From contig JAUCBJ010008708.1 in assembly GCA_032718475.1 (NCBI GenBank), forward strand, positions 1 to 64,000: a stretch of 64,000 bases of DNA, read 5' to 3'. The notes below the pieces were generated by a model. The model made no database searches, was not told the origin of the DNA, and saw only the letters and a list, made by a program, of their open reading frames with translations. Source of the stretch: Nemertoderma westbladi (Eukaryota > Xenacoelomorpha > Nemertodermatida > Nemertodermatidae). The position numbers and the translations under genes were made by a program. Positions 41,028 to 51,498 of this stretch are shown here, in pieces (position 1 is the first letter of the stretch; every line of letters begins with the position of its first letter).

Positions 41028-41890
41028 AATAATATAATATAATACTATCCCCTTAGCAGAGTAAACTGCTCTTTGGGGCCGTTTCCCAGGTTGCGGATCG
41101 GGATAACATTTCACACATCGCACGATTTGTGATTGTGATTTGTCTGCTTATACGACTGTGTATTACATTACGGGAGGCAGTTTGTTTGGAGTTGATAATT
41201 GAAGAGTTATCAAAAAAGAAAGACAGGCATCTTTATGGTGGCCCATTAAGGCTAAAGATAAATTTACGTTTGTTCTATGACAAATTTAATAAAACAATAA
41301 CTAAATGCTGCAATAATATTTTATGTTAATTAAAAATTGATAAAAAAATGTGGCCTCATTGGGCCATAGCATGGCCCGGTGAGGCCAAAATAAAAAGGTA
41401 ATATTTTTATTATTAAAATGTTTATTCCATGTGGCCCATGAGTGCCATTCCCATAGACTCTGGTGTTACCATGGACTATGGGTGCCATGACAGACTGACA
41501 GAATAAATATAGGTACCGCAGTAGGCAGGTACTAATGTATTACTATTACAGTATTATGTTACTGTTTTTGATTGGTTATGGTCTGACCGTAACTAAGGTA
41601 GGCCATATTTCATTACTACATTAGGCCTACTGTCTGTGTATTGATTACTCATTCTTATTTCAGATTATTGGCAAATTGGTTATAGTATATAGTACGGTAC
41701 TGATATAGCAATACTGTAATAGCACTACCGGTACCGGTATCGAAGTAAGGTTAACTGTATAACGGCAGGCTTTGCAACTACCGGTAGAACTGACTGGGGT
41801 AGACTTAATACGGGTCCGATAATGTGGTAATTAGATCATAGATGTGAGATATTAGAGTCTCAACTTCGAGAACTGCCGGAAGAGTACGAC
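41028..41890. other. Spacer with a 39-bp LINE B sliver
   Basis: Mostly non-coding. Positions 41,194-41,232 match LINE B RT (revcomp of about 43,772-43,810) at nearly every base and encode IIEELSKKKDRHL. The gtggcctcattgggccatag area at about 41,350-41,390 forms an imperfect palindrome. Nothing else is recognised. Confidence 0.5.
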
Positions 41891-42570
41891 ATCACACAGA
41901 GGCACATGGAGTCTCATAGGAAACTTCGAGGCGCTAAGCGAGCGACTGGCACCGTCAGACAGGTTTCCCCAACCGAGGATGCTACTCCCACTGCGACTTC
42001 ACCAACTACACTAACCAACCCGGCGGTTGATGTAGGTTCTTCTGAAAATCTGTCAACCGATGGTTCTATTGGTCATCCGGGAAACTAAAACTTGGGAGAA
42101 GATTCAAACTTCCAATCGAATACTGAGAATACAGCGCACAGTGTACCTATCTCAGTTGCTGTTCAATGAATTGTCAGAGCATTGGTAATAAATTGCATGA
42201 TTTAACACACTTTTTAGATACTTCTGGTCATACAGTAGTTGGAATAACCGTTTTCAAATTTTTAGGAAGGACCGTTTAACAACCACCGGCGGTGGTATAG
42301 CAATAATCATTGATAAATCGAAAAATTTACAATGTGCCAGAATTTTTCTGGATAAAAAATATGAGGACTGTGAAATTATTGCAGTGGATATTCTTGGCGA
42401 TGCACCAACTAGATTAATTTGTGCCTATCGCAGCAATAGTTAATTGTGTAGTAGTTTGGAATATGTAAATTTATTTTGTGAGTGTTCTCATCTTTCTGAT
42501 GTTAATTACCCCACGGTTTGTTTTGGTGATTTTAATTTCCGCGAATTTAACTGGGAGGCAATGACCTAGG
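41891..42570 (+). pseudogene. LINE C relic: endonuclease of a CR1/L2-like element
   Basis: A 60-codon frame (41,906-42,088, Thr/Pro-rich) is followed by frame-broken pieces of an APE-type endonuclease: MNCQSIGNKLHDL (42,167 on), then TGGGIAIIIDKSKN, then DILGDAPTRLICAYRSNS, and CFGDFNFREFNW near 42,520. The spacing and wording (N.QSI.NK, GGG.AI, CFGDFN) are those of CR1/L2/Rex-type LINEs, different from LINE A, B and D. It is interrupted where LINE B is inserted. A copy lies at 56,525-57,204. Confidence 0.7.
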
Positions 42571-42595
42571 ATGAATGAGCAGTAGGGGAACTGAA

Positions 42596-45480
42596 CTACT
42601 ACTACTAGGATCGGCATGCTGCATTGCAGCTGCATTTTTAAGAATGCTGTGCCGGCTTGTCAACAAAATTGAACCGCCACAACTCCCTATCACCCATGAC
42701 ATTTGCTAGATCATCCGCATCTTTAAGGCCAGTGTCCTTTAAGATGCGTCTCAAGAAAGTCATGGGCTGTCCACCATGCTTATTCACTCCATGAGGCTGC
42801 CAAAGTACAAGATTATGCACTGGCTGGTCCTCACGGCGAAAGCAATGTCCTGCAAAGCGGAGGCGATTTTGTTCTAGTGTCAAGCTTGGGGGAACCAATG
42901 AGACACCTCCAATGTTATATAGTGTCTGGTTGGAGATGTGTGCATTGTACTTGACACAATGAACCCGGCGTAGCATTCTTGTGAATGTGCCATCCAGAGA
43001 TTTGGTGTCCTCAGCAGTTAGAGCCCAGCATGGACTCCCATAGAGGAGTACTGGAACTACTGCTGCTCTAAATAATCGGACCTTAAGTTTCCGATTAATT
43101 CTCGGTGACTTCCAAAGCCTGGAAAGCCTATTCAAGGCTGCCCATGCCTTTCCCTTACGTATTCGAAGGTCCTCACCTGACTTCCGGATCCATGATCCCA
43201 GGTAACAGAAGTCGTCCACATGCTCAAGCATACCATCCTTTGAGCTTATGCTCATCCGATCAGAGACTTGCTGAGGACTTTCAAAGTTAACTGTCAGAAT
43301 TTTGGTCTTTCTGGAGTTAATAAAAAGACCAACACTAGAAGCAGCATGTTCTAATGAGCTGAGGAGCCGTTGGGCTCCCTCTAATGATTCTGAGAGTACT
43401 CCTAAGTCATCAGCAAAGTCTAGATCAGTTAGGTACTTGGCAGGATTTCCTCGACTTCTGGAGCCAGTAGGTGGAGTTATCATCACCCCATCATCATTAT
43501 GATGATCTAAGGACATGCGTAGAACATAGTCAACCACAATAATGAACAAGAATGGTGCAAGTGTGTCTCCTTGGAGGACGCCCCATAACACTTCAAATGG
43601 TTCTGTGTCACCGTCAACAGTAGACACAAATGTTGTCGAACCATCGTATACTGATCTGATTGCTGCAATAATTTCATCAGGAATCCCATATAATGAAAGT
43701 ATGCTGAACATACGTGAGCGAGAGACTGAATCAAAGGCCTTGAAGAAGTCAACAAAGATAACAGCCAGATGCCTGTCTTTCTTTTTTGATAATTCTTCAA
43801 TTATCCTTCTAAGTGCCAAAATGGGCTCCATGGTCCCACGACCTTTACGGAACCCATTCTGATTTCCACGGAGCAGTCTCTCAATGGGATCCCTGATGCG
43901 ATTTAATAGAATCCTATTGTATAGCTTTGCAGCAATCGAGATCAATGAGATTCCCCGAAAAGAACCATAGAGTGTTAGGTTGCCCTTCTTGGGAACTGGC
44001 ACCAACTTATTTGTTTTCATTTCTTGTGGGACTCTTGTTGTACGGTACATGTCTACTATGATGGGATAGATGAGCTTTAAACACTCAGGTATTTTAAAGA
44101 CCTCAGGGGGAACACCATCTACTCCACTGGCACGATTGGTCTTAATGCTCTTTGCAGCAGCCTTCACTTCTGCAAAGGAGATATCGCCAATGGGAATATC
44201 TGGGAGTACAGACTCAGACACCTTTACTTCTATAAAGTTATCAGGCAATACCCTGTCATTATTGAGGAGCTTTTCAAAGTGGGCTTTCCAACCATTGAGG
44301 CGATCGGCTGGTGATTCAGCCTTAACCTTGGTGGTTGGTTGGCTTTTCCGCCCAGTAAGCAGATTGATCGATTTCCATGCCTGGGATGATTGCCTGCTGT
44401 CGTCAGCATCATTGATGGCATCAACCTGTTGGTTTATTAGCTCCTGTAGATTAACAGAGTACTGCCTGTTCAGGGACCTAGATGCAGCCTTAACTGCATT
44501 CTTGGCCGCTGTAGTCTGTTTGAGTCGGGACTCTTTCTGCGCCTTATGAAGGTCATTTCGGCACTTTTGAATTTTGTTGTCAGTCCAGGGGGCCCTTTTC
44601 CTGTTTCGAGGGTATACAGGAACTGTTTCTGCAGCTGCTAACTTAACTGCTTCTGTAAAGGCAGTATAGCCCTCACAGTGATCTGCCGCCTCAGAGGCAA
44701 GAGCCTCATACCTGTTGCTCAGCTGTAGTGTGAAGCTGGATCTCACACTTGGCTGTTGCAACAGAGAGGACCAGTCATGCCGCGGCAAGGCAGATTTCGT
44801 TGTTCTGCTAGCACGCAGACTAAGTCTTACCTTGGCCACAATAAGGCGGTGATCACTGGAGAAGGGTCGAAGTGTAAATGCATTACAGTCTTGTATAGAG
44901 CTCCTGTATTTCCTACGAAACAGAATATGGTCTATCTGGGACTTGTGACCACTGGGTCCACTATGAGTCCATAGCTTTCCAGTTCGCTTCTTGAACTGGG
45001 TTCCAGCCGAAAACAATCCATTTCCAGAGATAAAATCCTGAAGATGGACAGAATTTCGGTTAACACTATTGCTATAGACCCAGGGCGATGTAGGTGATTG
45101 ATGCAGACTTGCATTAAAGTCTCCCAGGAATGTTAAGAATGCATGCTGATCCACTCCATCAGTAGCTGCTTGTAGATTGTGGTAGAAATTTTCCACCTCC
45201 TCTACAGGGGCAACACTAGTTGGAGAGTAGCACACAATCAGAACCACCTTAGGAAACTTCTTAGCCAGTCTTCCAGAACATGAGAAGTGGCAACGGATGA
45301 TGCGGTTAGAGATTTGGTCTATTTTGTCCAATGCTGCATGTGCAGTTGGATTCATCAATAGACCAATTCCACCATTGCCACTATCATCTGCTGACGCAAG
45401 GGCTGAAAGTTGTCCATCGCGATAATTGAGAATAAGAGTAACTTGCGCCAATGGGTAGGTTCTGGCCATATGCCTGTGGC
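42596..45480 (-). mobile_element. LINE B, 5'-truncated insertion (copy 1 only)
   Basis: A non-LTR element on the minus strand ending in a short (TAG)n tail (ctactactactagg at about 42,594-42,607 on the plus strand). It is truncated within the endonuclease at the 5' end. In copy 2 all but about 60 bp at the 5' end is absent. Confidence 0.85.
42638..45469 (-). CDS. LINE B endonuclease (partial) and reverse transcriptase, 943 aa
   Basis: A long uninterrupted retrotransposon ORF. Residues 1-220 are the C-terminal two thirds of an APE endonuclease (GGIGLLM 33-39, CYSPTS 80-85, GDFNA 116-120, SDHR 205-208); the catalytic N-terminal part with the QEHR-type glutamate is missing. RT spans about 430-760: FRGISLI (504-510), motif A VDFFKAFDS with D574, motif B LQGDTLAP (632-639), motif C FADD (685-688), then YLGSWI. 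The C-terminal region contains LLYGSPCWAL and FAGHCFRRED. It belongs to the same broad RTE-like group as LINE A but is a separate family. Absence of stops suggests a fairly recent insertion. It is not mobile in itself for lack of a full endonuclease. Confidence 0.9.
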   Translation of the reverse strand: MARTYPLAQVTLILNYRDGQLSALASADDSGNGGIGLLMNPTAHAALDKIDQISNRIIRCHFSCSGRLAKKFPKVVLIVCYSPTSVAPVEEVENFYHNLQAATDGVDQHAFLTFLGDFNASLHQSPTSPWVYSNSVNRNSVHLQDFISGNGLFSAGTQFKKRTGKLWTHSGPSGHKSQIDHILFRRKYRSSIQDCNAFTLRPFSSDHRLIVAKVRLSLRASRTTKSALPRHDWSSLLQQPSVRSSFTLQLSNRYEALASEAADHCEGYTAFTEAVKLAAAETVPVYPRNRKRAPWTDNKIQKCRNDLHKAQKESRLKQTTAAKNAVKAASRSLNRQYSVNLQELINQQVDAINDADDSRQSSQAWKSINLLTGRKSQPTTKVKAESPADRLNGWKAHFEKLLNNDRVLPDNFIEVKVSESVLPDIPIGDISFAEVKAAAKSIKTNRASGVDGVPPEVFKIPECLKLIYPIIVDMYRTTRVPQEMKTNKLVPVPKKGNLTLYGSFRGISLISIAAKLYNRILLNRIRDPIERLLRGNQNGFRKGRGTMEPILALRRIIEELSKKKDRHLAVIFVDFFKAFDSVSRSRMFSILSLYGIPDEIIAAIRSVYDGSTTFVSTVDGDTEPFEVLWGVLQGDTLAPFLFIIVVDYVLRMSLDHHNDDGVMITPPTGSRSRGNPAKYLTDLDFADDLGVLSESLEGAQRLLSSLEHAASSVGLFINSRKTKILTVNFESPQQVSDRMSISSKDGMLEHVDDFCYLGSWIRKSGEDLRIRKGKAWAALNRLSRLWKSPRINRKLKVRLFRAAVVPVLLYGSPCWALTAEDTKSLDGTFTRMLRRVHCVKYNAHISNQTLYNIGGVSLVPPSLTLEQNRLRFAGHCFRREDQPVHNLVLWQPHGVNKHGGQPMTFLRRILKDTGLKDADDLANVMGDRELWRFNFVDKPAQHS

Positions 45481-46017
45481 AGTTGTGGCACTAGTTCCCT
45501 TGATCCCAAAATCAAAATTTTGATATCTAACTAAATTTGGACTTGGACACTTTTGATGACATTTGATGCATGCAGCAAGTTCATTCTTGAGTCATTGATC
45601 TTTCATTAATGTGTTAAATTGTTATAAATTTCATTGTGGTGTATCGCAAAGGCTCAATGACCACACTTGAGCCAAAATTTGTGAAAATTGGACACAAGAT
45701 TACAAAAAGGTTTGTTGCAACAACTTCTACACACACTAAATCAATGATTGCGTTTCAAATGAGCTCTGTACAACTAATACAAGATCATAATGATATCCCA
45801 ATATATTGTAGGATTAGCATCGAGATAATGGTTTATGATTAGTTGATATTTTCTGACTGGCTCACTTAAAAAGTGGATCACCACTCAAATTTTTGTCCGA
45901 ATTGGCTAATATTTTCATTTTTGTAATCAGTGAATGCCATATTTCCATTTTTGGCTATCCCTACTGATATTTGGGAACATCAATATTTTTTGACCTATTA
46001 CCTCCTACCCATAGCCA
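45481..46017. other. Spacer before the minisatellite
   Basis: No gene. It contains a 7-bp-stem inverted repeat (ggctcaa / ttgagcc, 45,651-45,673) that is deleted in copy 2. An open frame of about 68 codons has no recognisable content. Confidence 0.45.
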
Positions 46018-46526
46018 GAGGACCAATAACTGAAGTACCCGTAACTGAAGGCCATTACTGGAGGACCCATGACTGAAGGACCCATGACTGAAGGACCCTT
46101 TACTGAAGTACCCATGATGGAAGGACCCGTGACAGAAGGACTGGTGGCTGAAGGACCCATGACAGAAGGACATGTGACAGAAGGACCTGTGACAAGAGCA
46201 CCTGTGACAAGAGCACCTGTGACAATAGGACCCATGCCTGAAGGAGCCATGACAGAAGGATCCGAGACTGAAGGACCCGTGACTGAAAGACCCGTGACTG
46301 AATGACCCGTTATGGAAGGACCCATGACTGAAGGACCCCGGAGTGAAGGACCTGTGACTGAATGACCCGTTACGGAAGGACCCATGACTGAAGGACCGGT
46401 GACTGAAGGACCCGTGACAGAAGGACATGTGACAGAAGGACCTGTGACAAGAAGACCTGTGACAATAGGACCCTTGACTGAAGGACCCGGACTGACGGAT
46501 CCGAGAGTGAAGTACCCATGACTGAC
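46018..46526. repeat. 15-bp minisatellite (copy 1 array, about 34 units)
   Basis: The same GPSVT/GPVTE-encoding unit as at 12-13.3 kb, including shared variant units (gaaggacatgtgacagaag, cctgtgacaagag). It is longer than its counterpart in copy 2 by about 60 bp, or four units. Confidence 0.95.
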
Positions 46527-46578
46527 ATTTTATCTGTCAATTTTACCTGAATATATGCCGGCTCGACCGGGCGCAACA

Positions 46579-48434
46579 AGTTAATAATAATATACCTACA
46601 AACTATCGGCAGAAATCTGTATGCTTGTGGTAGCTGCCAAAATATACAATAAAATTATTCTATATAGGATTAGACCTCACATAGAGAAACTACTGCGTAA
46701 GAGCAAAAACGGATTTTGACCAAGTAGATCAACAATAGCTCAGATACTTGCACTACGGAGACTGATTGAAGGAATTAAGTCGAAGAATCTCCCCGCAGTC
46801 ATAACTTTTGTTGACTTCAAGAAGGCATTCGACTCCATCCATAGAGGCAACATAGGCCTCACATAGAGAAACTACTGCTTAAGAGCCAAAACGGATTTCG
46901 ACCAAGTACATGTAGACTTAGTAAAAATTATGTAGAAAATAATAAGTTAGGGCGGGCGCCTCACACTGAACTCATACAGGCATGTTTACTACAGTGGCGA
47001 GTCCAATCATTACTACACTAGATCCTTTCTCTCTACCTGAAGCTGAAGGTAGAGAGAACTCTACCTCAGAACTCTACCTCAGTGCCAATGTGCTAGGCTT
47101 CACTTACACTCAGCCTCTATTCACTGGCTGTGATTGACAAGCCAACGTGCCTCAGCAGTTCCTTTCATGAATACCGCAGTTTTTATTTGGCCATTTTGGT
47201 AATTTTGGCTGCCAAAATGACCAAGTTAATGCTTATTGGGATTGGGACTGTAGATCAACAATAGCTCAGATACTTGCACTACAGAGACTGATTGAAGGAA
47301 TTGAGTCAAAGAATCTCCCAGCATTCAAGAAGGCATTCGACTCCATCCATAGAGGTAAAATGCTTGAAATCCTAAGAGCTTATGGAATACCAGAAGTAAT
47401 TGTTGCTGGCATTGGATTGTTATATTATGACACAGAAGCGCAGGTACTCTTACCAGATGGTGAAACTGAGTTTTTCTCAATCCTGGCTGGTGTACTGCAA
47501 GGTGACACATTAGCACCATTACTATTTGTAATTATGCTCGATTATGCAATAAGGATGGCCACAAACGGTGAAGATCTGGGATTCACACTTCAAGAACGCA
47601 GAAGTAGTAGATAGCCGGCAACTACAGTCACAAACACCGACTTTGCGGATGACATCGCCCTGCTCTCTAATACGCTAGCAGAAGCACAGCTTCTACTAAA
47701 TAAAGTGGAGAGGCATGGCCTACTGGAGAGGGCTGCTAAGGAGGTTGGATTGCATATAAATGCTACCAAGACCGAAATCATGACCTTAAATGTTGATGGA
47801 AACTTGACAACCATTAATAATAATCAACTAAGGAAGGTCGACGACTTCCAGTACCTTGGATCATGGATAGAGAGTAGCAAAAAGGACATGAAGGTAGGAA
47901 AGCAAAGGCTTGGGTAGCTCTATCAAAAATGGATACCATCTGGAAATCAGATCTCTCCAGGCACCTGAAGACTAAGTTCTTTCGAGCCACACAGTGGAAA
48001 GTGTATTTTTATACAGGGGTGAGACCTGGACACTGACTAAATCACTTGAACAACCAATTGATGGTTGCTACACAAGACTACTAAGGGCAGCCCTAAACAT
48101 CAGCTGGAGACAACACATGACAAACGCCGAGCTTTATGGTACAATACCACCTGTATCAACCACCCTCCGTGAATGCAGATTAAGATTCAGTGGGCACTAC
48201 TGCTGGCGAAGTAAAGACGAGGTCATATCAGATCTACTTTTCTGGCAACCAACTCATGGAAAGCGTAGTCGTGGACGACCGGCCATAACATATATAGATC
48301 AACTTGAAAGTGATACTGAACTTGGAAGAAACGAAATTGCGACAACTATGGAGAATCGGGAAGCCTGGAAGGATCTCATTTCCACTGTATGAGTTCGCTC
48401 GACCTAGTAGTAGTAGTTGTAGTAGTAGTAGTAG
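46579..48434 (+). pseudogene. LINE A fragment, RT and C-terminus (copy 1)
   Basis: Homologous to the minus-strand LINE A at 3-6 kb. It begins within the RT fingers (NYRG region) and ends with a (TAG)n tail at 48,404-48,434. Motif A (FVDFKKAFDS) near 46,810 is followed by the rearranged junction; an insertion of about 300 bp follows before motif B (GVLQGDTLAP near 47,500). Motif C (FADDIAL) is at 47,642. An in-frame stop sits before FADD, and a 19-bp insertion near 47,713 breaks the next part. The last 132 codons (47,994-48,392) are intact and carry the LINE 3' end (GRPAITYIDQL) lost from the 3 kb copy. Confidence 0.85.
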
Positions 48435-48860
48435 CTGTTTGATATTCCAGTAGGAAATACCAGTAGGCCTATTATAAACTACTGTACTACCCAGCTAAAC
48501 TAAGAGTGAGTGAGTAAATACAACCTTACTAAACTTGGCATACTGTAGATCACCCGACTGCTTACTGTTTACCAATACTGCTTACTGCTTGCATAGGCCT
48601 ACTGACTGCTGACTGCCAGACTGCTTGACTCCACTTTGACGGAAATCAAGTAAATTAAGCAGCTAATCGCCACACGCATTGCTTAGTTGACAGTTACTTA
48701 GTTGCTTAGAAATGTGGCAGGCCCCTCGGGTCTGGATGTTACTGCCTTTAAACATCTGATGATAAAGTTTCGTAGACAGTCTGATGATTTATGTGAATCG
48801 ATAGCCTTGGTAGTGAGAAATAGCTCTCAGGATTACGTGAATCACGATTCTGTCAAATAG
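48435..48860 (+). pseudogene. REL-retroelement fragment (copy 1)
   Basis: 48,435-48,480 resembles the leader motif of the element at 13.6-17.2 kb (ctgtttgatattccagtagg). 48,711-48,815 encodes VAGPSGLDVTAFKHLMIKFR, matching residues 226-247 of that element's protein, and continues as far as QSDDL. The frame stops at 48,860. It has been deleted internally between leader and this piece. Confidence 0.65.
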
Positions 48861-48869
48861 AAAATAGGA

Positions 48870-49640
48870 AAAAAATGAAAAAAAAACAAGTAACCAGCAC
48901 TTTTCAGTTAGAACACAAAATCTTAATTCACTTATACAATGCTATAAATTCACATCTTCAGGTTTTTATTCTGGCGCTGATTCTAATGCAATACATTTCT
49001 AATATGCCAGATCATTGCTACTTGTATTTTTCGGCGTAATTTGGCAAATTTTGGTGCTAGCACCAAATTTCGAACCCATCACCAAAAAGTAGAAGTTTGC
49101 GATGTCCAGTGCTGTTTTTATTAATTCCATCGGATTCAGGACCCTCATAAACCCGTATAACATGATACTATATATATAAGATGATACTACCTACTGATAA
49201 ATTTGCTTATTTTCAAAAATTTGGTGCTATGGCACAACAATTTTCACCCACCGGCTAAAAATACAAGTTTGAAAACTCTTATGAAATTTTTACTGATTCC
49301 ATTGAATTCAGAACCCCCACAAACCCGTATAACGCAAGAAACAAGGTGACACAATCAATTGATATAATTGATGGTTTTCAAAATTTGGTGCTAGCACCAC
49401 ATTTTGCACCCACTTCCGAAAAATACAAGTTTGAGATGTCTAGTTAGATTATTTATTCCATTGAATTCAGAACCGCCATAAACCTTTAAAACGCGAGAAA
49501 TAAGTTGTGACACAAGCAATTGAATGGATTTTCAATTTTCATGCTAGCTCCAAATTTTGTAAACAGCGCCGAAAAATGCGTTAGGCTATTAATTAGGAAG
49601 ACAATAGATTTTTAGGAAAAGTCATAAAATTTCAGATTCC
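48870..49640 (-). repeat. 160-bp unit repeat, four units (copy 1)
   Basis: The inverted equivalent of 17.5-19.7 kb without the foldback insertion. ggtgctagcacc-type cores occur near 49,051, 49,220, 49,384 and 49,540, spaced 156-169 bp. Confidence 0.8.
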
Positions 49641-49809
49641 CCCTGTGTTTGTTTCAGAGGTATAACAAATATACACGGGGGGAAGGGGGTCATATTGACC
49701 GCCCCCCCCCCCCCCCGGGGTTTAATATGATTAAAGATTTTACGGCCCTTATTCTGTATTATTTAGTTATTTATCTCATTTATTTAATGATTGACGATGT
49801 GAAAATTGT

Positions 49810-49840
<31 letters not shown>

Positions 49841-50126
49841 GGGGGGTAGATTATATTATATTGATACTGAGTATTTGCGGAACAGTAGTGTAGTGGTACA
49901 TGGTACCGGCAGCTTCGTAGTCTAGCAGTATTCTGACTGTGCCGTAAAGGAGGCGACTAACGGCCACAATGTATCATTATAATTAACAATAAAACTTAAC
50001 AACTGGGATTTATCAGGTCCATCTATTATGATCAATCTACCAACATTAAATAGCAATTCACTCAATAATTATTTTAAAAAAAGCACGTGAACACAATCCT
50101 CAGGACCTTAGCCTACGGATTCAATC
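49641..50126. other. Homopolymer-rich segment and LINE D leader
   Basis: A C15-GGGG run at 49,702-49,720 and a (TG)n tract running into 23 G (49,824-49,846) are the notable features. The LINE D 5' region probably starts after about 49,900, with no definable boundary. Confidence 0.55.
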
Positions 50127-50912
50127 ATGCCCAAACAACTTAAACAAGGGAAGAAAGGTACGACATCGTCTGGCGTATTTAACAAATCCATCTCGGAACA
50201 AATGGAGCGTCTTGGTGGTCTACAGGACAACATCGATGGATTGGACGATAGAATCGCTGAAATAGTATCGAAAGCATTAGACGACCGGTCAGAATTAGAG
50301 ATCTCCAGTCATACTGTGACAGGCAGTGGATCCAGTTCGGAACAGCAACTTCGTGCTAAACAACGATCGTCCTTAATCGATACAATCAAGTCTCTTGTTA
50401 ATTTCGAGGTAGAGAAAATACGCGATTCAATCGAAGAAATTAAAAGTAATCTCACTGATTTGGCCAATAATTTATCCCTACGTCACGATAATGCCGAGCA
50501 ATATTCTCGTCGGAATTGTGTCCTAATCCACGGATTGGAGCAACTTCCAGGTGAGAAATCCGAAGACGATACCTGTAATGTTGTGCTTCAATTCTTCACG
50601 GAATCTCTAAATCTCAATATCGATGAAATGGATCTGGATAGATGTCATCGCCTTCCTAGCAAAGCCCCCATAGATACCATCGGTAATCGTAAATATAATC
50701 CACCGATTATTGTCAAGTTAGTCCGATATAGAACAAGGGCGAGAATTTTCAAAGAGGTCCACCGCCTTCGCGCTTTGCCAAGCTTTATAACCGAGTGCTT
50801 AACGCCCCGTAGACGGGATTTACTAAAACGTATTCGTGTAAATGGGATTGGTTGGTCGCGAGATGGGCGCATCTTTGCTATAGATAAAAAGGGTAACAAA
50901 ATCGAAATTTAA
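50127..50912 (+). pseudogene. LINE D ORF1, nonsense-truncated (copy 1)
   Basis: 261 codons identical to the first 261 of the full 342-codon ORF in copy 2. A single G-to-T change makes a TAA at 50,910-50,912, where copy 2 has GAA. Downstream sequence continues in frame, so the break is one substitution. Confidence 0.85.
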
Positions 50913-51498
50913 CGCGACGACGACGTTAAACACGTTAAGCATTTCACTCTGGAGGAGAAGGTCGAGTGGAACCGGAAACGCTACAATCGCACGGGACCGA
51001 CAGCATCAGGCGCAGCACTGACCACCCACTCACCTCCTTCTAGAGACAAGAACCACAATAAAAGTGCTGCTAACGGAACCGAATTGACACACCTAATAGA
51101 ATCAACCAGCAGCGATCCAGTTGGGGAAGGTGATACAGTATTTCATGGTTACTGAGGTCACATAGATTAAATGACATTGGAATGTAATACTATTGTGTTT
51201 ACACCATACAAGGTTGCAATGAGTGTAGGGAAATTTAGTTTTATTTACAAAAAACTATAATTAGCCATTTCGCCAAAATATACGACACAGTCTAGCCATA
51301 ATAGTGTTTAGGAAAGGACTTACTGACTGCTTGAACTGTTTACTCCCTATAGCTTTTACACTAACTATCTTATCCTACATATATACTAGGCTTTGTAGCG
51401 TTTACTTGTAGCGTATTAGTTAGTTTGTTTTTTTAGTTTTAATCTACTGCATTGTTTTCTCCTATTTTGTCTTAATTTTATTGAATCTTAAATTTTAT

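Noticed and set aside
40768-41037. 89-codon ORF present twice (40,768 and 55,397)
   Set aside because: It runs antisense through a tRNA-derived SINE; the sequence is explained by pol III boxes.
42160-42570. LINE C as part of LINE B
   Set aside because: Opposite strand and a different endonuclease wording; LINE B lies beside it as a separate insertion.
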